DNA of 64,000 nucleotides from Clostridiaceae bacterium (GTDB lineage: Bacteria; Bacillota; Clostridia; DSM-8532): NCBI GenBank assembly GCA_012840245.1, contig DULR01000037.1, positions 18,005-82,004 on the forward strand. The letters are read 5' to 3'. The translations under genes and the position numbers were made by a program. The notes under the pieces were generated by a model, which saw only the letters and a list, made by a program, of their open reading frames with translations, ran no database searches and was not told the origin of the DNA. Positions 17,279-25,366 of this stretch are shown here, one piece after another; positions within the stretch are counted from its first letter, which is position 1, and each line of letters opens with the position of its first letter.

Positions 17279-18466
17279 CTATCTGTAATATCTGTTATAA
17301 TCGTGCTTTTCTTTTTTCTCACTCAGGAAACCTGCTGCCATAGCGGTTATAGGGATAGTAAGTATAAGCCCTATGCTGCCTGCAAATGATCGTACTACCT
17401 CGCTGGCATAGCCATCCTGGTTGATGATCTCATAAAACGGTATTTGATAGGCTACGAGAAGGATCAGGAGCTGGAGTGCACCTCCGGCATAAGCAAGTAT
17501 GAGCGTGTTAGACATTGTTGCTATCATGTCACGTCCTATATTCATGCCTGCTTTGATATGAGCTCCTTTCCTGATCTCCGGATTGATATCCTTTATCTCA
17601 AACATGGCCGACGACAATGACATGGCAACATCCATAGCCGCACCGAGCGCGCCTATAAGTATGCCGGCAAACAGCAGGCCTTTATAATTGAATGATATGT
17701 TCTGAGGTATGTACATCAGCATCTGCGATTCTTCATTGCCAAGGCCGGTCAGCTTTGCGAGCCCTCCCACGATCTGAGCAAGGAATCCGGCTGCAACTAC
17801 ACCGCCGGTAGTCCCTATGACAGCGGCAAGAGTCTTTCTGTTGTATCCACTGACCAGAAGCAGCGTGATGCCTGTTATGACAATACATACCCATATGGAG
17901 GCAAATACAGGATCAAATCCTTTCAGGATAAGCGGAACAAGTATATAAATTATGGCCAGTATGGTCAACGTCAGTGAAATCAGAGCCTTCAAACCCTTTA
18001 GCCTGCCGATGGACAGGATTATGAACCCGAAAATGACAAGCAGAAGCAGAAGATATTTGTCCCTTACCACCGAATATATGAAAGACTGGGCTATTTCACC
18101 CTTTTCGTCCAGCTCAAGCACCAATAGAACTTCGTCTCCGGCCTTCAGTCTGATATTTTCTTCGTTTTGCCCCAAAGAAATGTTCAAGCCATATTCGGTC
18201 ACTATGACTTTGTCTTTATACGGACCATCAGTTATGATCTTTACCTCGAGGACCTGAACGCTGTTGGATATGCTGCCTCCGGAATAATCGATATCATCCT
18301 GCCTGTATTCCAATACCTTGGTAACCTTTCCCCTGACGTTCACCGCAGGTATTTCCCCAACTGCTTCATCGTCGGAAAACCCGGGTGTCATCGAAAATCC
18401 AATAACGGCAATGAATAAAACCGTAAACAGCATGATTTTGTGTACAATTGTCTTTTGTTTCTTCAC
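17279..18466 (-). CDS. YibE/F family membrane protein
   Basis: The protein has an N-terminal membrane anchor, an external beta-rich domain of about 90 residues (VNVRGKVTKVLEYRQDD .. AGDEVLLVLELDEKGE), and seven or eight helices containing FIILSIGRLKGLKALISLTL and AGILIGALGAAMDVAMSLSSAM, as in YibE/YibF proteins. The function is unknown; transport has been suggested for the family. GTG 18466 is chosen because GGGGGAT lies about 6 bases before it and the product begins with a lysine-rich signal. It starts 22 bases after the CPBP protease gene and is probably cotranscribed with it. Confidence 0.82.
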   Translation of the reverse strand: MKKQKTIVHKIMLFTVLFIAVIGFSMTPGFSDDEAVGEIPAVNVRGKVTKVLEYRQDDIDYSGGSISNSVQVLEVKIITDGPYKDKVIVTEYGLNISLGQNEENIRLKAGDEVLLVLELDEKGEIAQSFIYSVVRDKYLLLLLVIFGFIILSIGRLKGLKALISLTLTILAIIYILVPLILKGFDPVFASIWVCIVITGITLLLVSGYNRKTLAAVIGTTGGVVAAGFLAQIVGGLAKLTGLGNEESQMLMYIPQNISFNYKGLLFAGILIGALGAAMDVAMSLSSAMFEIKDINPEIRKGAHIKAGMNIGRDMIATMSNTLILAYAGGALQLLILLVAYQIPFYEIINQDGYASEVVRSFAGSIGLILTIPITAMAAGFLSEKKEKHDYNRYYR

Positions 18467-18488
18467 TTTGATATCCCCCAAATCAAAA

Positions 18489-19487
18489 TCAGGCTCTGTT
18501 CAACAGATGGGCTGATTCCGGCACTTCAGCCTTCAGCTCTCTTCCATCCAACGAAAGCAAAATGATTATTGAGATCACAAGGACTGTTGTTACAGCAAGG
18601 CCGCCTTCCAGACCAAAAGCTCCGCCGTTTATGATAGTACCGACTTCTTTGGGCCTGAACGATAACAGCGATACTTTGACAGGATTACCACTTACACTGA
18701 TGCCGAAAACATTTCCTTGGACAAAGTTCCATGCCGTATGGACAGCGCTTATGCCCCATATGCTGTTCATCTTGAGAGTATAAATCGAGGCAAAAATGCC
18801 GAACAGAGCAATATTGACAAGGGGCAATGTATCGACAGCATTGTTGAAGGAGTGAAGCAGGGCGAAAAGCACTGAGTTAGTAAGAACAGCCAGCAGTAAT
18901 GAGCTTCGGTTGGCAAGAGAGATCATGAAGTATCCCCTTGTCAGCACCTCTTCCCCCATACCCTGGATCATAAAGCCTGCGAAAAAAGCCAACAGAAGAT
19001 ATATACCGTCCCCCAATACGAAACCATCGAAGGTGAGGGTACCGCATAAAAAAGCTATCAAAACGGCTGCGGAAAACATCAGAAAACCTATTAAAAGACC
19101 TGTTATGTAATCAGAAAATGCTTTTTTCCTGTTGAACCCCATGGAATACAGGCTTCTCTTTTCTACTGATCTGCAATATATGATGGCAAATATGATCAGG
19201 AATATGGTCAGGAACAAGTATGGGAGAAGCATGTCGCTCATTGCTTCCAGTATGACATTATTCATTGCTTCCCTGTCATTCGGACCAACTGCATCGCTGA
19301 CAGCACTGCTCAAGCTTGCCCTAAATCCGTATACTGCCCCGAAAATGAGCATAGGTATCGACATTGTGACCTGAGACGCCAAAAATATTCCGATAAAAAT
19401 AAAGACCTGGATAATAAAATGTGGTTTAAACTGTGCCTTTTGTGCCTCAAGAACGATCGGCGGACGCTCCCTGAATACCGTCAGCAT
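18489..19487 (-). CDS. CPBP (CAAX/Abi-type) intramembrane metalloprotease
   Basis: The protein has about eight membrane helices and the family motifs: EEVLTRGYF (about residues 180-188), FALLHSFNN and HTAWNF. The two glutamates, the arginine and the histidines form the putative metal site. Bacterial CPBP proteins act in peptide maturation, bacteriocin immunity or stress control. No bacteriocin-like ORF is adjacent, and its companion here is the YibE/F gene. AGGAGG lies 7 bases before the ATG. Confidence 0.83.
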   Translation of the reverse strand: MLTVFRERPPIVLEAQKAQFKPHFIIQVFIFIGIFLASQVTMSIPMLIFGAVYGFRASLSSAVSDAVGPNDREAMNNVILEAMSDMLLPYLFLTIFLIIFAIIYCRSVEKRSLYSMGFNRKKAFSDYITGLLIGFLMFSAAVLIAFLCGTLTFDGFVLGDGIYLLLAFFAGFMIQGMGEEVLTRGYFMISLANRSSLLLAVLTNSVLFALLHSFNNAVDTLPLVNIALFGIFASIYTLKMNSIWGISAVHTAWNFVQGNVFGISVSGNPVKVSLLSFRPKEVGTIINGGAFGLEGGLAVTTVLVISIIILLSLDGRELKAEVPESAHLLNRA

Positions 19488-19658
19488 GATTTTCCTCCTG
19501 TAATTGACTAGAACTCAACCATATAACATAGTATCATATTTCTATTCACTTTTTTACATTAAATTTCAACAACATCAATGATAAGAAGGTAATGATGCTT
19601 AAATGCCAAATGATCAATAAATTACCCGGCAAATATATATAATGATGGAATGCTCTGG

Positions 19659-19687
19659 TTGCCCTGAAAATCCTGTCATGTTAAAAT
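19659..19687 (+). promoter_or_regulatory. Candidate alpha-mannosidase promoter
   Basis: TTGCCC (19659-19664) and TAAAAT (19682-19687) are 17 bases apart. Two GC-rich hairpins follow in the leader (CCGG..CCGG near 19696-19713 and CCCCGG..CTGGGG near 19721-19746). The rest of the 294-base gap between the divergent genes is AT-rich and shows nothing else. Confidence 0.45.
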
Positions 19688-19781
19688 AGCTTCAGCCGGT
19701 ATTTTTTGCCGGACAGCCTGTTCCCCGGTTTGCCTGGTGCCTGGGGATTTTAAATAAAACTAATATTTTCGGAGGATCGAT

Positions 19782-22700
19782 ATGTATTTTACCGAACAGA
19801 AAATCAAGAAGATACTTAAGGAACTTGAGATGCGATGTTACCCTGACTCTGTCAAGATCGACTCATATAAAATGTTAAAAGGAAATGATCGGGGCAATGA
19901 GCGTCCCGACCTTGACGACAGCCGGTGGGATGACTTCCGTACAGGCGACAGATGGGGCGGTCGTGATTCGCACTTTTGGTTCAGAACAAAGATATCCATC
20001 CCTGAGAAATTTCATGGAAAAACTGTGGTATACCGTCTCGAAACCGGCCGGGAAGGTCAGTGGGACGCAACAAATCCTCAGTTTTTTATTTATGTGAATG
20101 GAAACCTGATCCAGGGTCTGGATGTCAATCACAGAGAAATCGAGCTTGCATCTTCGGCTGTTGCCGGCGAAAGCTACATAATTGCGCTCAACGCTTATTC
20201 CGGTACCCTCGACGGTCTGGTCGAGCTGCGCTCCCAGATCGCTGTCCTTGACAGGGAGATCGAAAAGCTGTACTACAACATCAAGGTCCCCCTTGATGTT
20301 GCCGCGCTGCTGGAATCTGAAGATAAACGGAAAATAAATATCCTTAAATATCTGGACTATGCAGTCAACCTGCTGGATCTGAGAAAACCTTGCTCGGACG
20401 ATTATTATCGCTCGGTCCATGAGGCTAATGAATACCTGGAAGAGGAATTCTACGGCAAGTACTGTACCGAAGATGAGATCACAGCATGGTGCGTCGGCCA
20501 CACTCATATTGATGTCGCGTGGCTCTGGCCCGTAAGACAAACAAGGGAAAAAGCCGGTAGAAGCTTTTCCACAGTACTCAATCTCATGGAGCATTATCCT
20601 GAATATATCTTCATGTCCAGCCAGCCTCAATTGTATCAGTTCGTTAAAGAGGATTACCCCGGTGTTTATGAAAAGATCCGTGAACGGATCAAAGAAGGGC
20701 GCTGGGAGCCCGAAGGGGCAATGTGGCTTGAAGCTGACTGCAATTTGAGCTCAGGCGAGTCGCTGGTTCGTCAGATCCTGTTCGGAACAAGGTTCTTCGA
20801 GCGTGAGTTCGGTGTGAAAAACAAGATCCTGTGGCTTCCGGACGTGTTCGGCTATAGCGCTGCTCTTCCCCAGATCCTCAAGAAGTCCGGTATTGAATAT
20901 TTTGTGACCAGCAAAATCAGCTGGAATGAATATAACAAGATGCCATATGATACGTTCTGGTGGGTAGGCCTGGACGGCACAGGAATATTGACACATTTCC
21001 TGACAGCATGTTCAACGACCAGAAGATGGCTTCATTCCCATTCCACAACCTACAACGCCAATCTGAATCCCGATGAGATCCTTGGTTCATGGCTGAGATA
21101 CCAGCAAAAATCATTGAACAATGAGGTACTTGTATCTTACGGGTACGGCGATGGCGGCGGCGGTCCGACAAAGGAAATGCTCGAGAATGCAAAAAGGCTT
21201 CATAAAGGTATCCCCGGTTGTCCGAGAGTCAGGCTCGGGAAAGCCCTTGAGTACCTGGAAAGATTAAAAGAAAATACACTAAGCGATCCAAAGCTTCCAA
21301 AATGGATCGGTGAGCTTTATCTGGAATACCATCGCGGAACCTACACATCCATGGCGAGGAACAAAAAGTTCAACCGTAAGAGCGAATTTATGCTGCAGGA
21401 CATGGAATGGCTGTCTTCCCTGGATCATGTTGTCGGAAATACGGAATATCCCTCCGATATCATTAACAATTGCTGGGAGACTGTTTTGCTGAACCAGTTC
21501 CATGATATCCTGCCCGGTTCTTCCATCAGGGAAGTATACGAAGATTCCCTCGAACAATACCGGGAAGTATTCAGGCAGGGCCAGGCCCTTCTTGGATCCT
21601 CGATCAGGTCTATAGCTGAAAAAATAGATCTTCCCGGGCCTTCTGTGGTGGTCATGAACCAGCTTGGATTTGAAAGAAGCGATATCGTAACTGTAGATAT
21701 CCCTGAAAATTCCCTTCTCGAGGATCAGGATGGAAATGATGTCCCGCTCCAGCACACAGATGACGGAAAGGCCATCTTCTATGCTGAAAATATTCCGGCA
21801 AAAGGATACAAGACGTATTCACTAAAATATGTATCCTGCGGACCTGAACCAACCTATAAGCCGATTACCAAAGAGCTTGAGAACAGATTTTTTGCTGTCA
21901 GATTCGATGATGAGTATAATATCATCTCTCTGACCGACAAGAGATGCGGAAGGGAAATTATCCGCAAAGGAAGCCGCGCAAACGTGCTTCAAGCCTTTGA
22001 AGACAAACCCTTCAACTTTGATGCCTGGGACATCAACATCTACTATCAGGATAAGATGTGGGAGATCAATGATGTTGAAGGTGTTGAATTAGTTGAGGAC
22101 GGGCCTGTTCGCACCTCTCTTAGGATAAAGAGAAAATTCCTGGATTCGGTTATCAGTCAGACAGTAATACTGTATAACGATATCCCAAGGATCGACTTTA
22201 AAACCGAAATAGACTGGAAGGAAAAGCACATACTTCTTAAGGCCGCATTCCCGGTTGATATCCACAGCGACAAAGCAACATATGATATCCAATTCGGAAA
22301 CGTCGAAAGGCCGACCCATTGGAATACGAGCTGGGACTATGCACGCTTTGAGGTTTGCGCACATAAATGGGCAGATCTGTCGGAGGACGATTATGGTGTA
22401 AGCTTGCTCAATGACTGCAAATATGGATACGACATCAAGGATGGCGTTATGAGGATCACCCTGCTGAAATCGGCGACATATCCCAATGAGGACGCAGACA
22501 GGGAAACCCATGAATTCACCTATTCACTGTACCCCCATATGGGAGGCTGGCGCAGCGGCAATACGGTTCAGATGGCATATTCGCTGAACTGCCCGTTGTA
22601 TGGCCATGTTGAAGAGGCTCATCCGGGCTCTCTGCCCTCTCGAATGTCAATGGCTCATGTAAACCGGGAGAATGTCATTCTAGAGACTGTCAAGAAGGCC

Positions 22701-22904
22701 GAAGACAGTGATGATATCATCATAAGGCTATATGAGTGCTATAACCGGAGAACTAAGGCCACCCTCGAATTTTTCACGGAGCTTTCCGAAGTTCATGAGT
22801 GTGATTTGATGGAGAATGAAACAAAAGCTGTCCCTGTATCGGGAAAAGCATTTGAATTCGAGTTGATGCCTTATGAGATCAAAACATTCAAATTAAAAAT
22901 CTAA
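19782..22904 (+). CDS. GH38 alpha-mannosidase
   Basis: This 1040-residue enzyme hydrolyses alpha-mannosides. GH38 motifs are clear: VGHTHIDVAWLWPVRQTREK near residues 238-257 (zinc ligands His and Asp), MSSQPQLYQFVKEDYPG, EPEGAMWLEADCNL, and WLPDVFGYSAALPQILKKSG near 350-370 with the nucleophile Asp. The C-terminal half is the beta-sandwich domain of the family. No signal peptide is visible, so it is probably cytoplasmic and acts on imported oligosaccharides. GGAGGATCG precedes the ATG. It is a single-gene unit with a terminator. Confidence 0.95.
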   Translation: MYFTEQKIKKILKELEMRCYPDSVKIDSYKMLKGNDRGNERPDLDDSRWDDFRTGDRWGGRDSHFWFRTKISIPEKFHGKTVVYRLETGREGQWDATNPQFFIYVNGNLIQGLDVNHREIELASSAVAGESYIIALNAYSGTLDGLVELRSQIAVLDREIEKLYYNIKVPLDVAALLESEDKRKINILKYLDYAVNLLDLRKPCSDDYYRSVHEANEYLEEEFYGKYCTEDEITAWCVGHTHIDVAWLWPVRQTREKAGRSFSTVLNLMEHYPEYIFMSSQPQLYQFVKEDYPGVYEKIRERIKEGRWEPEGAMWLEADCNLSSGESLVRQILFGTRFFEREFGVKNKILWLPDVFGYSAALPQILKKSGIEYFVTSKISWNEYNKMPYDTFWWVGLDGTGILTHFLTACSTTRRWLHSHSTTYNANLNPDEILGSWLRYQQKSLNNEVLVSYGYGDGGGGPTKEMLENAKRLHKGIPGCPRVRLGKALEYLERLKENTLSDPKLPKWIGELYLEYHRGTYTSMARNKKFNRKSEFMLQDMEWLSSLDHVVGNTEYPSDIINNCWETVLLNQFHDILPGSSIREVYEDSLEQYREVFRQGQALLGSSIRSIAEKIDLPGPSVVVMNQLGFERSDIVTVDIPENSLLEDQDGNDVPLQHTDDGKAIFYAENIPAKGYKTYSLKYVSCGPEPTYKPITKELENRFFAVRFDDEYNIISLTDKRCGREIIRKGSRANVLQAFEDKPFNFDAWDINIYYQDKMWEINDVEGVELVEDGPVRTSLRIKRKFLDSVISQTVILYNDIPRIDFKTEIDWKEKHILLKAAFPVDIHSDKATYDIQFGNVERPTHWNTSWDYARFEVCAHKWADLSEDDYGVSLLNDCKYGYDIKDGVMRITLLKSATYPNEDADRETHEFTYSLYPHMGGWRSGNTVQMAYSLNCPLYGHVEEAHPGSLPSRMSMAHVNRENVILETVKKAEDSDDIIIRLYECYNRRTKATLEFFTELSEVHECDLMENETKAVPVSGKAFEFELMPYEIKTFKLKI

Positions 22905-22948
22905 ATTTATTGTCGATAATGAGCAGGCAGTTGGCTCCAAAATAAACA

Positions 22949-22980
22949 GGCGACCATACATATCGGTCGCCTTTTCATTT
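22949..22980 (+). terminator. Terminator of the alpha-mannosidase gene
   Basis: GGCGACC (22949-22955) pairs with GGTCGCC (22965-22971), followed by TTTTCATTT. The 110 bases after it show no feature. Confidence 0.8.
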
Positions 22981-23092
22981 ATTTGGTCTGGAAAGAATCT
23001 TTGTTTTGATCCCTGAGTACCAGCGCAGCCTTTGACAGCCGCAGAGCACTAATGTAGCCGAACGGAGTTTGCTATCGATTCAATAAAATCTG

Positions 23093-23200
23093 TTATTCTT
23101 CTGAATACTTTTTAATTGCTTTGATCATCTTATCTTTGACAATATCCCGGATATGCACCGGTTCCAGAACTTCGAGATACTTTCCGAACGACAACAAAAA
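23093..23200 (-). pseudogene. C-terminal remnant of a WYL-domain transcriptional regulator
   Basis: About 35 codons read GFLLSFGKYLEVLEPVHIRD and then IVKDKMIKAIKKYSEE to the stop at 23093. This is the usual C-terminal end of YafY-type WYL regulators (the LLSFG..VEVLEP..LR pattern). The helix-turn-helix and most of the WYL domain are gone. At about 23200 it joins, out of frame, the interior of a small membrane protein gene. Confidence 0.68.
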
Positions 23201-23465
23201 CCCATACACCCACCGTTCCTATGCCAATTATACCGCTTAAATATGACATATGCATGTCATATTTAAAAATCTTCTGGTTCCCCTCATGCAGAAAGGCGGC
23301 CCAGCCGCCCCAGAAGGGTTTCGATTTCTGCCCTTCGTGTGTGTAATACAATATGCTTTGAAACTCTATATGACCGGCAGTAATAATAAATATAAAAGAA
23401 TAAAAAGCAGAGAATAAGCTGATAAATAAACCGTTGACGGCTGGATATCTCAATATTCTGATCAT
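23201..23465 (-). pseudogene. Truncated small membrane protein downstream of the XRE regulator
   Basis: The ATG at 23465 overlaps the regulator stop (ATGA), an arrangement common for small XRE genes followed by membrane genes. The product has a hydrophobic N-terminus (LFISLFSAFYSFIFIITAG), a middle loop (EGQKSKPFWGGW) and a last helix ending VGVWVFVVVRK. After this the frame runs antisense-like through the WYL remnant, giving an unnatural tail. The original C-terminus was lost in the deletion. A shortened protein could still be made. Confidence 0.55.
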
Positions 23466-23668
23466 TTTCTATCGCTCTCCTCGAATAAGAATAAAGTTTC
23501 AATGGACACTCCGAAGAATTTTGCCAGATCATAGGCAAGCCAGATGGACGGGTCGAATTTGCCAGTTTCAATTGCATTTATAGCCTGTCTGGATACTCCT
23601 ACCCGTTCCCCTAACTCCTTTTGAGTCAGTTTTCTTTCTTCTCTGTAATACTTGACCAGGTTCTTCAA
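23462..23668 (-). CDS. Small XRE-family (Cro/cI-type) transcriptional regulator
   Basis: The 68-residue protein consists of one helix-turn-helix domain: YYREERKLTQKELGERVGVS then RQAINAIETGKFDPSIWLAY. It resembles the YgzD/YozG-like regulators common in Bacillota. TTG at 23668 is the start, with GAGGTGATCAT upstream. Two nearly identical 20-base sites in front of the gene fit autoregulation. The stop overlaps the start of the following membrane-protein gene. Confidence 0.88.
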   Translation of the reverse strand: MKNLVKYYREERKLTQKELGERVGVSRQAINAIETGKFDPSIWLAYDLAKFFGVSIETLFLFEESDRK

Positions 23669-23684
23669 ATGATCACCTCAGGTT

Positions 23685-23750
23685 GTGTCAGGTTAACCTT
23701 ACATCATAAAGATAACAGGTTTCAATAATCGTGTCAAGTTAACCTTACAT
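23685..23750 (-). promoter_or_regulatory. XRE autoregulatory promoter with two operator copies
   Basis: The sites GTGTCAGGTTAACCTTACAT (23685-23704) and GTGTCAAGTTAACCTTACAT (23731-23750) differ at one base and are centred on GTTAAC. On the minus strand TTGACA (23732-23737, inside the upstream site) and TATCTT (23709-23714) are 17 bases apart. The second site covers the expected start point. Binding would block RNA polymerase. Confidence 0.7.
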
Positions 23751-23810
23751 GTATCTTACCAAGAACAGATAAAAGATCTGCCCGTAGACTACTTAAAAAG
23801 TCATTCCCTG

Positions 23811-23887
23811 ATGTCATTCTGACGAACCAAAATGCTTCGCATTTTGTCATGAATAATCTTACATGCAGGCACATTCCTGCATGTAAG
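23811..23887. repeat. Degenerate family A repeat with a 12-bp perfect hairpin
   Basis: GTCATTCTGACG and a small AAAATGC..GCATTTT hairpin are followed by CTTACATGCAGG (23858-23869), which is exactly complementary to CCTGCATGTAAG (23876-23887). There is no T tract on either strand, so this is a repeat-type hairpin rather than a standard terminator for the DUF362 gene. Confidence 0.6.
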
Positions 23888-23919
23888 CCTGAGTAAAGCG
23901 ATGGATTTTTATTCTATAC

Positions 23920-25011
23920 TTATGTCTGATCATTGCTTTGTTCTTTCAGAAACTTAATAATATCCTCCGTTTTTGGCGGGCAGCCGGGCAGGTATATTTT
24001 AAAGCTGGAGGTGCAATTTCCGATGCCCAGGACTCCTTTATAGCCGCGGTAGGCCTGTCCGATACAAATCTGATCTGCGAACTTTTCGGTTATACCCATA
24101 GAGTTCAGCTGTTCCAGCGCGCTTGCAAGATTACTATAGCATGCTGAGCAGGCATCTGCCTCATCAACTATTTTCAGATATTTTTTATCTTTCTGGATGA
24201 TCCTTGTGTCATCCTGGTGATCAGGCTCATAGATGTTGATGATCCGGGTATTGTCGCTCAACGGCCTTCCTATCCCTTCATCCTGAGCCAGTTTTATATA
24301 TTTTATATCCTCGGGCTTATAGCCAAGGATATGCGCGGCATAGCAATCCATCAGCACAGGATCGAAGCCGAGAAGGATCCTGTTAAGGTTTGCAGGCCTT
24401 CCTCCTTCTTCAAAATACGGATCGGGACATATACCGTCTGCTATGATCAGATCCTGCTTTATTACGGCATTCAGCCAGGCGATGGGCTTGTGGAGACCCA
24501 TAGTATGGAATCTCCTCTTTTCTGAATCAGGGATCAAGCCCTTGAGATTTTTCAAAGCGCAGGTGATCCCGGTCTGACAATGGCCCTTGATAAGCGGGAC
24601 ATTGATCAAATAATCTATATCAAATACGGTTTTGCATACTTTTAAATCCAATCCTTTATAGGATCTAGTGACCCAGGAATCGTCCTTTAAATCGACAAGA
24701 GGAACATTATACCTCTTTGATAAATCCTCATACCCGCATACCTTGAAAGCCCGTTTGGTGTTGTCCCCCACCCAGGCACCCTCGATGATCCGGATATTTT
24801 TGAATCCATTTTGCTGAAGATAGATGATAATACCTTCAACAATCTCAGGGTGAGTCGTTGCACCCTGACTTGCCGGAGATGCGCATACAAGATTGGGTTT
24901 GATGCCGATTTTTATGTCCTTGTCTTTACCCTTCAGAGGGTGTACATTATTCAGCAAATCCAGCGTCATCCTCAAAGGATCCTGGCCGGTCGCGATATAT
25001 AATTTATCCAT
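23920..25011 (-). CDS. DUF362 domain-containing protein
   Basis: The 363-residue protein matches the DUF362 layout: GIKPNLVCASPASQGATTHP near the N-terminus, VPLIKGHCQTGITCALKNLKG in the middle, and the DPVLMDCYAAHILGY segment. The C-terminal part has cysteines in DACSACYSN, GIGNCTSSF and PGCPP that might bind an Fe-S cluster or metal. The biochemical role of the family is not settled. ATG 25011 is used; GTG 25020 three codons upstream is possible, and the Shine-Dalgarno (AAGTGAG) is weak for both. It is a lone gene. Confidence 0.8.
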   Translation of the reverse strand: MDKLYIATGQDPLRMTLDLLNNVHPLKGKDKDIKIGIKPNLVCASPASQGATTHPEIVEGIIIYLQQNGFKNIRIIEGAWVGDNTKRAFKVCGYEDLSKRYNVPLVDLKDDSWVTRSYKGLDLKVCKTVFDIDYLINVPLIKGHCQTGITCALKNLKGLIPDSEKRRFHTMGLHKPIAWLNAVIKQDLIIADGICPDPYFEEGGRPANLNRILLGFDPVLMDCYAAHILGYKPEDIKYIKLAQDEGIGRPLSDNTRIINIYEPDHQDDTRIIQKDKKYLKIVDEADACSACYSNLASALEQLNSMGITEKFADQICIGQAYRGYKGVLGIGNCTSSFKIYLPGCPPKTEDIIKFLKEQSNDQT

Positions 25012-25120
25012 TGATCTCACTTTCTGTTTTTGTATATGTAGTATTTTATCTTATATTTATAATTATTTCAAATAAACACATTGATCATATAATGGTATAA
25101 ATCCAACCTCTCCCGAAAAA

Positions 25121-25164
25121 CCAAAAAGAAAACCCGACAAACTAATGTCGGGTTTTCTTTTTGG
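25121..25164 (-). terminator. tRNA-Tyr terminator with a 19-bp perfect stem
   Basis: Bases 25146-25164 are exactly complementary to 25121-25139. On the minus strand the stem has A-rich and T-rich ends, giving a strong intrinsic terminator. The upstream arm includes the encoded CCA end of the tRNA (25162-25164). The region could also serve as a terminator from the other side. Confidence 0.8.
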
Positions 25165-25247
25165 TGGGAGAAGGTGGATTTGAACCACCGAAGTCGTCAG
25201 ACAACAGATTTACAGTCTGCCCCCTTTGGCCACTCGGGAATTCTCCC
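25162..25247 (-). tRNA. tRNA-Tyr (anticodon GUA)
   Basis: The cloverleaf reads GGGAGAA..TTCTCCC for the acceptor stem, discriminator A and an encoded CCA. The anticodon stem-loop is CAGACTGTAAATCTG with GTA at 25213-25211. A long variable arm is present, as expected for bacterial tRNA-Tyr. The T-loop reads GGTTCAAATCC. Length with CCA is 86 bases. A strong promoter and terminator flank it, and it is transcribed alone. Confidence 0.95.
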
Positions 25248-25286
25248 ATATCCTTTTGTTTGGCTCGTTTCCGAACCGCATTTACT

Positions 25287-25316
25287 ATATTACATGAGGT
25301 TTGCTCTTCTTGTCAA
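25287..25316 (-). promoter_or_regulatory. tRNA-Tyr promoter
   Basis: On the minus strand a perfect TTGACA (25311-25316) and TAATAT (25287-25292) are 18 bases apart, about 40 bases before the mature tRNA 5' end. Confidence 0.7.
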
Positions 25317-25366
25317 CACTTTTTTCAAAGAAATAAATTCCGCTGTCGAAAACATAAGGAGCAGTA

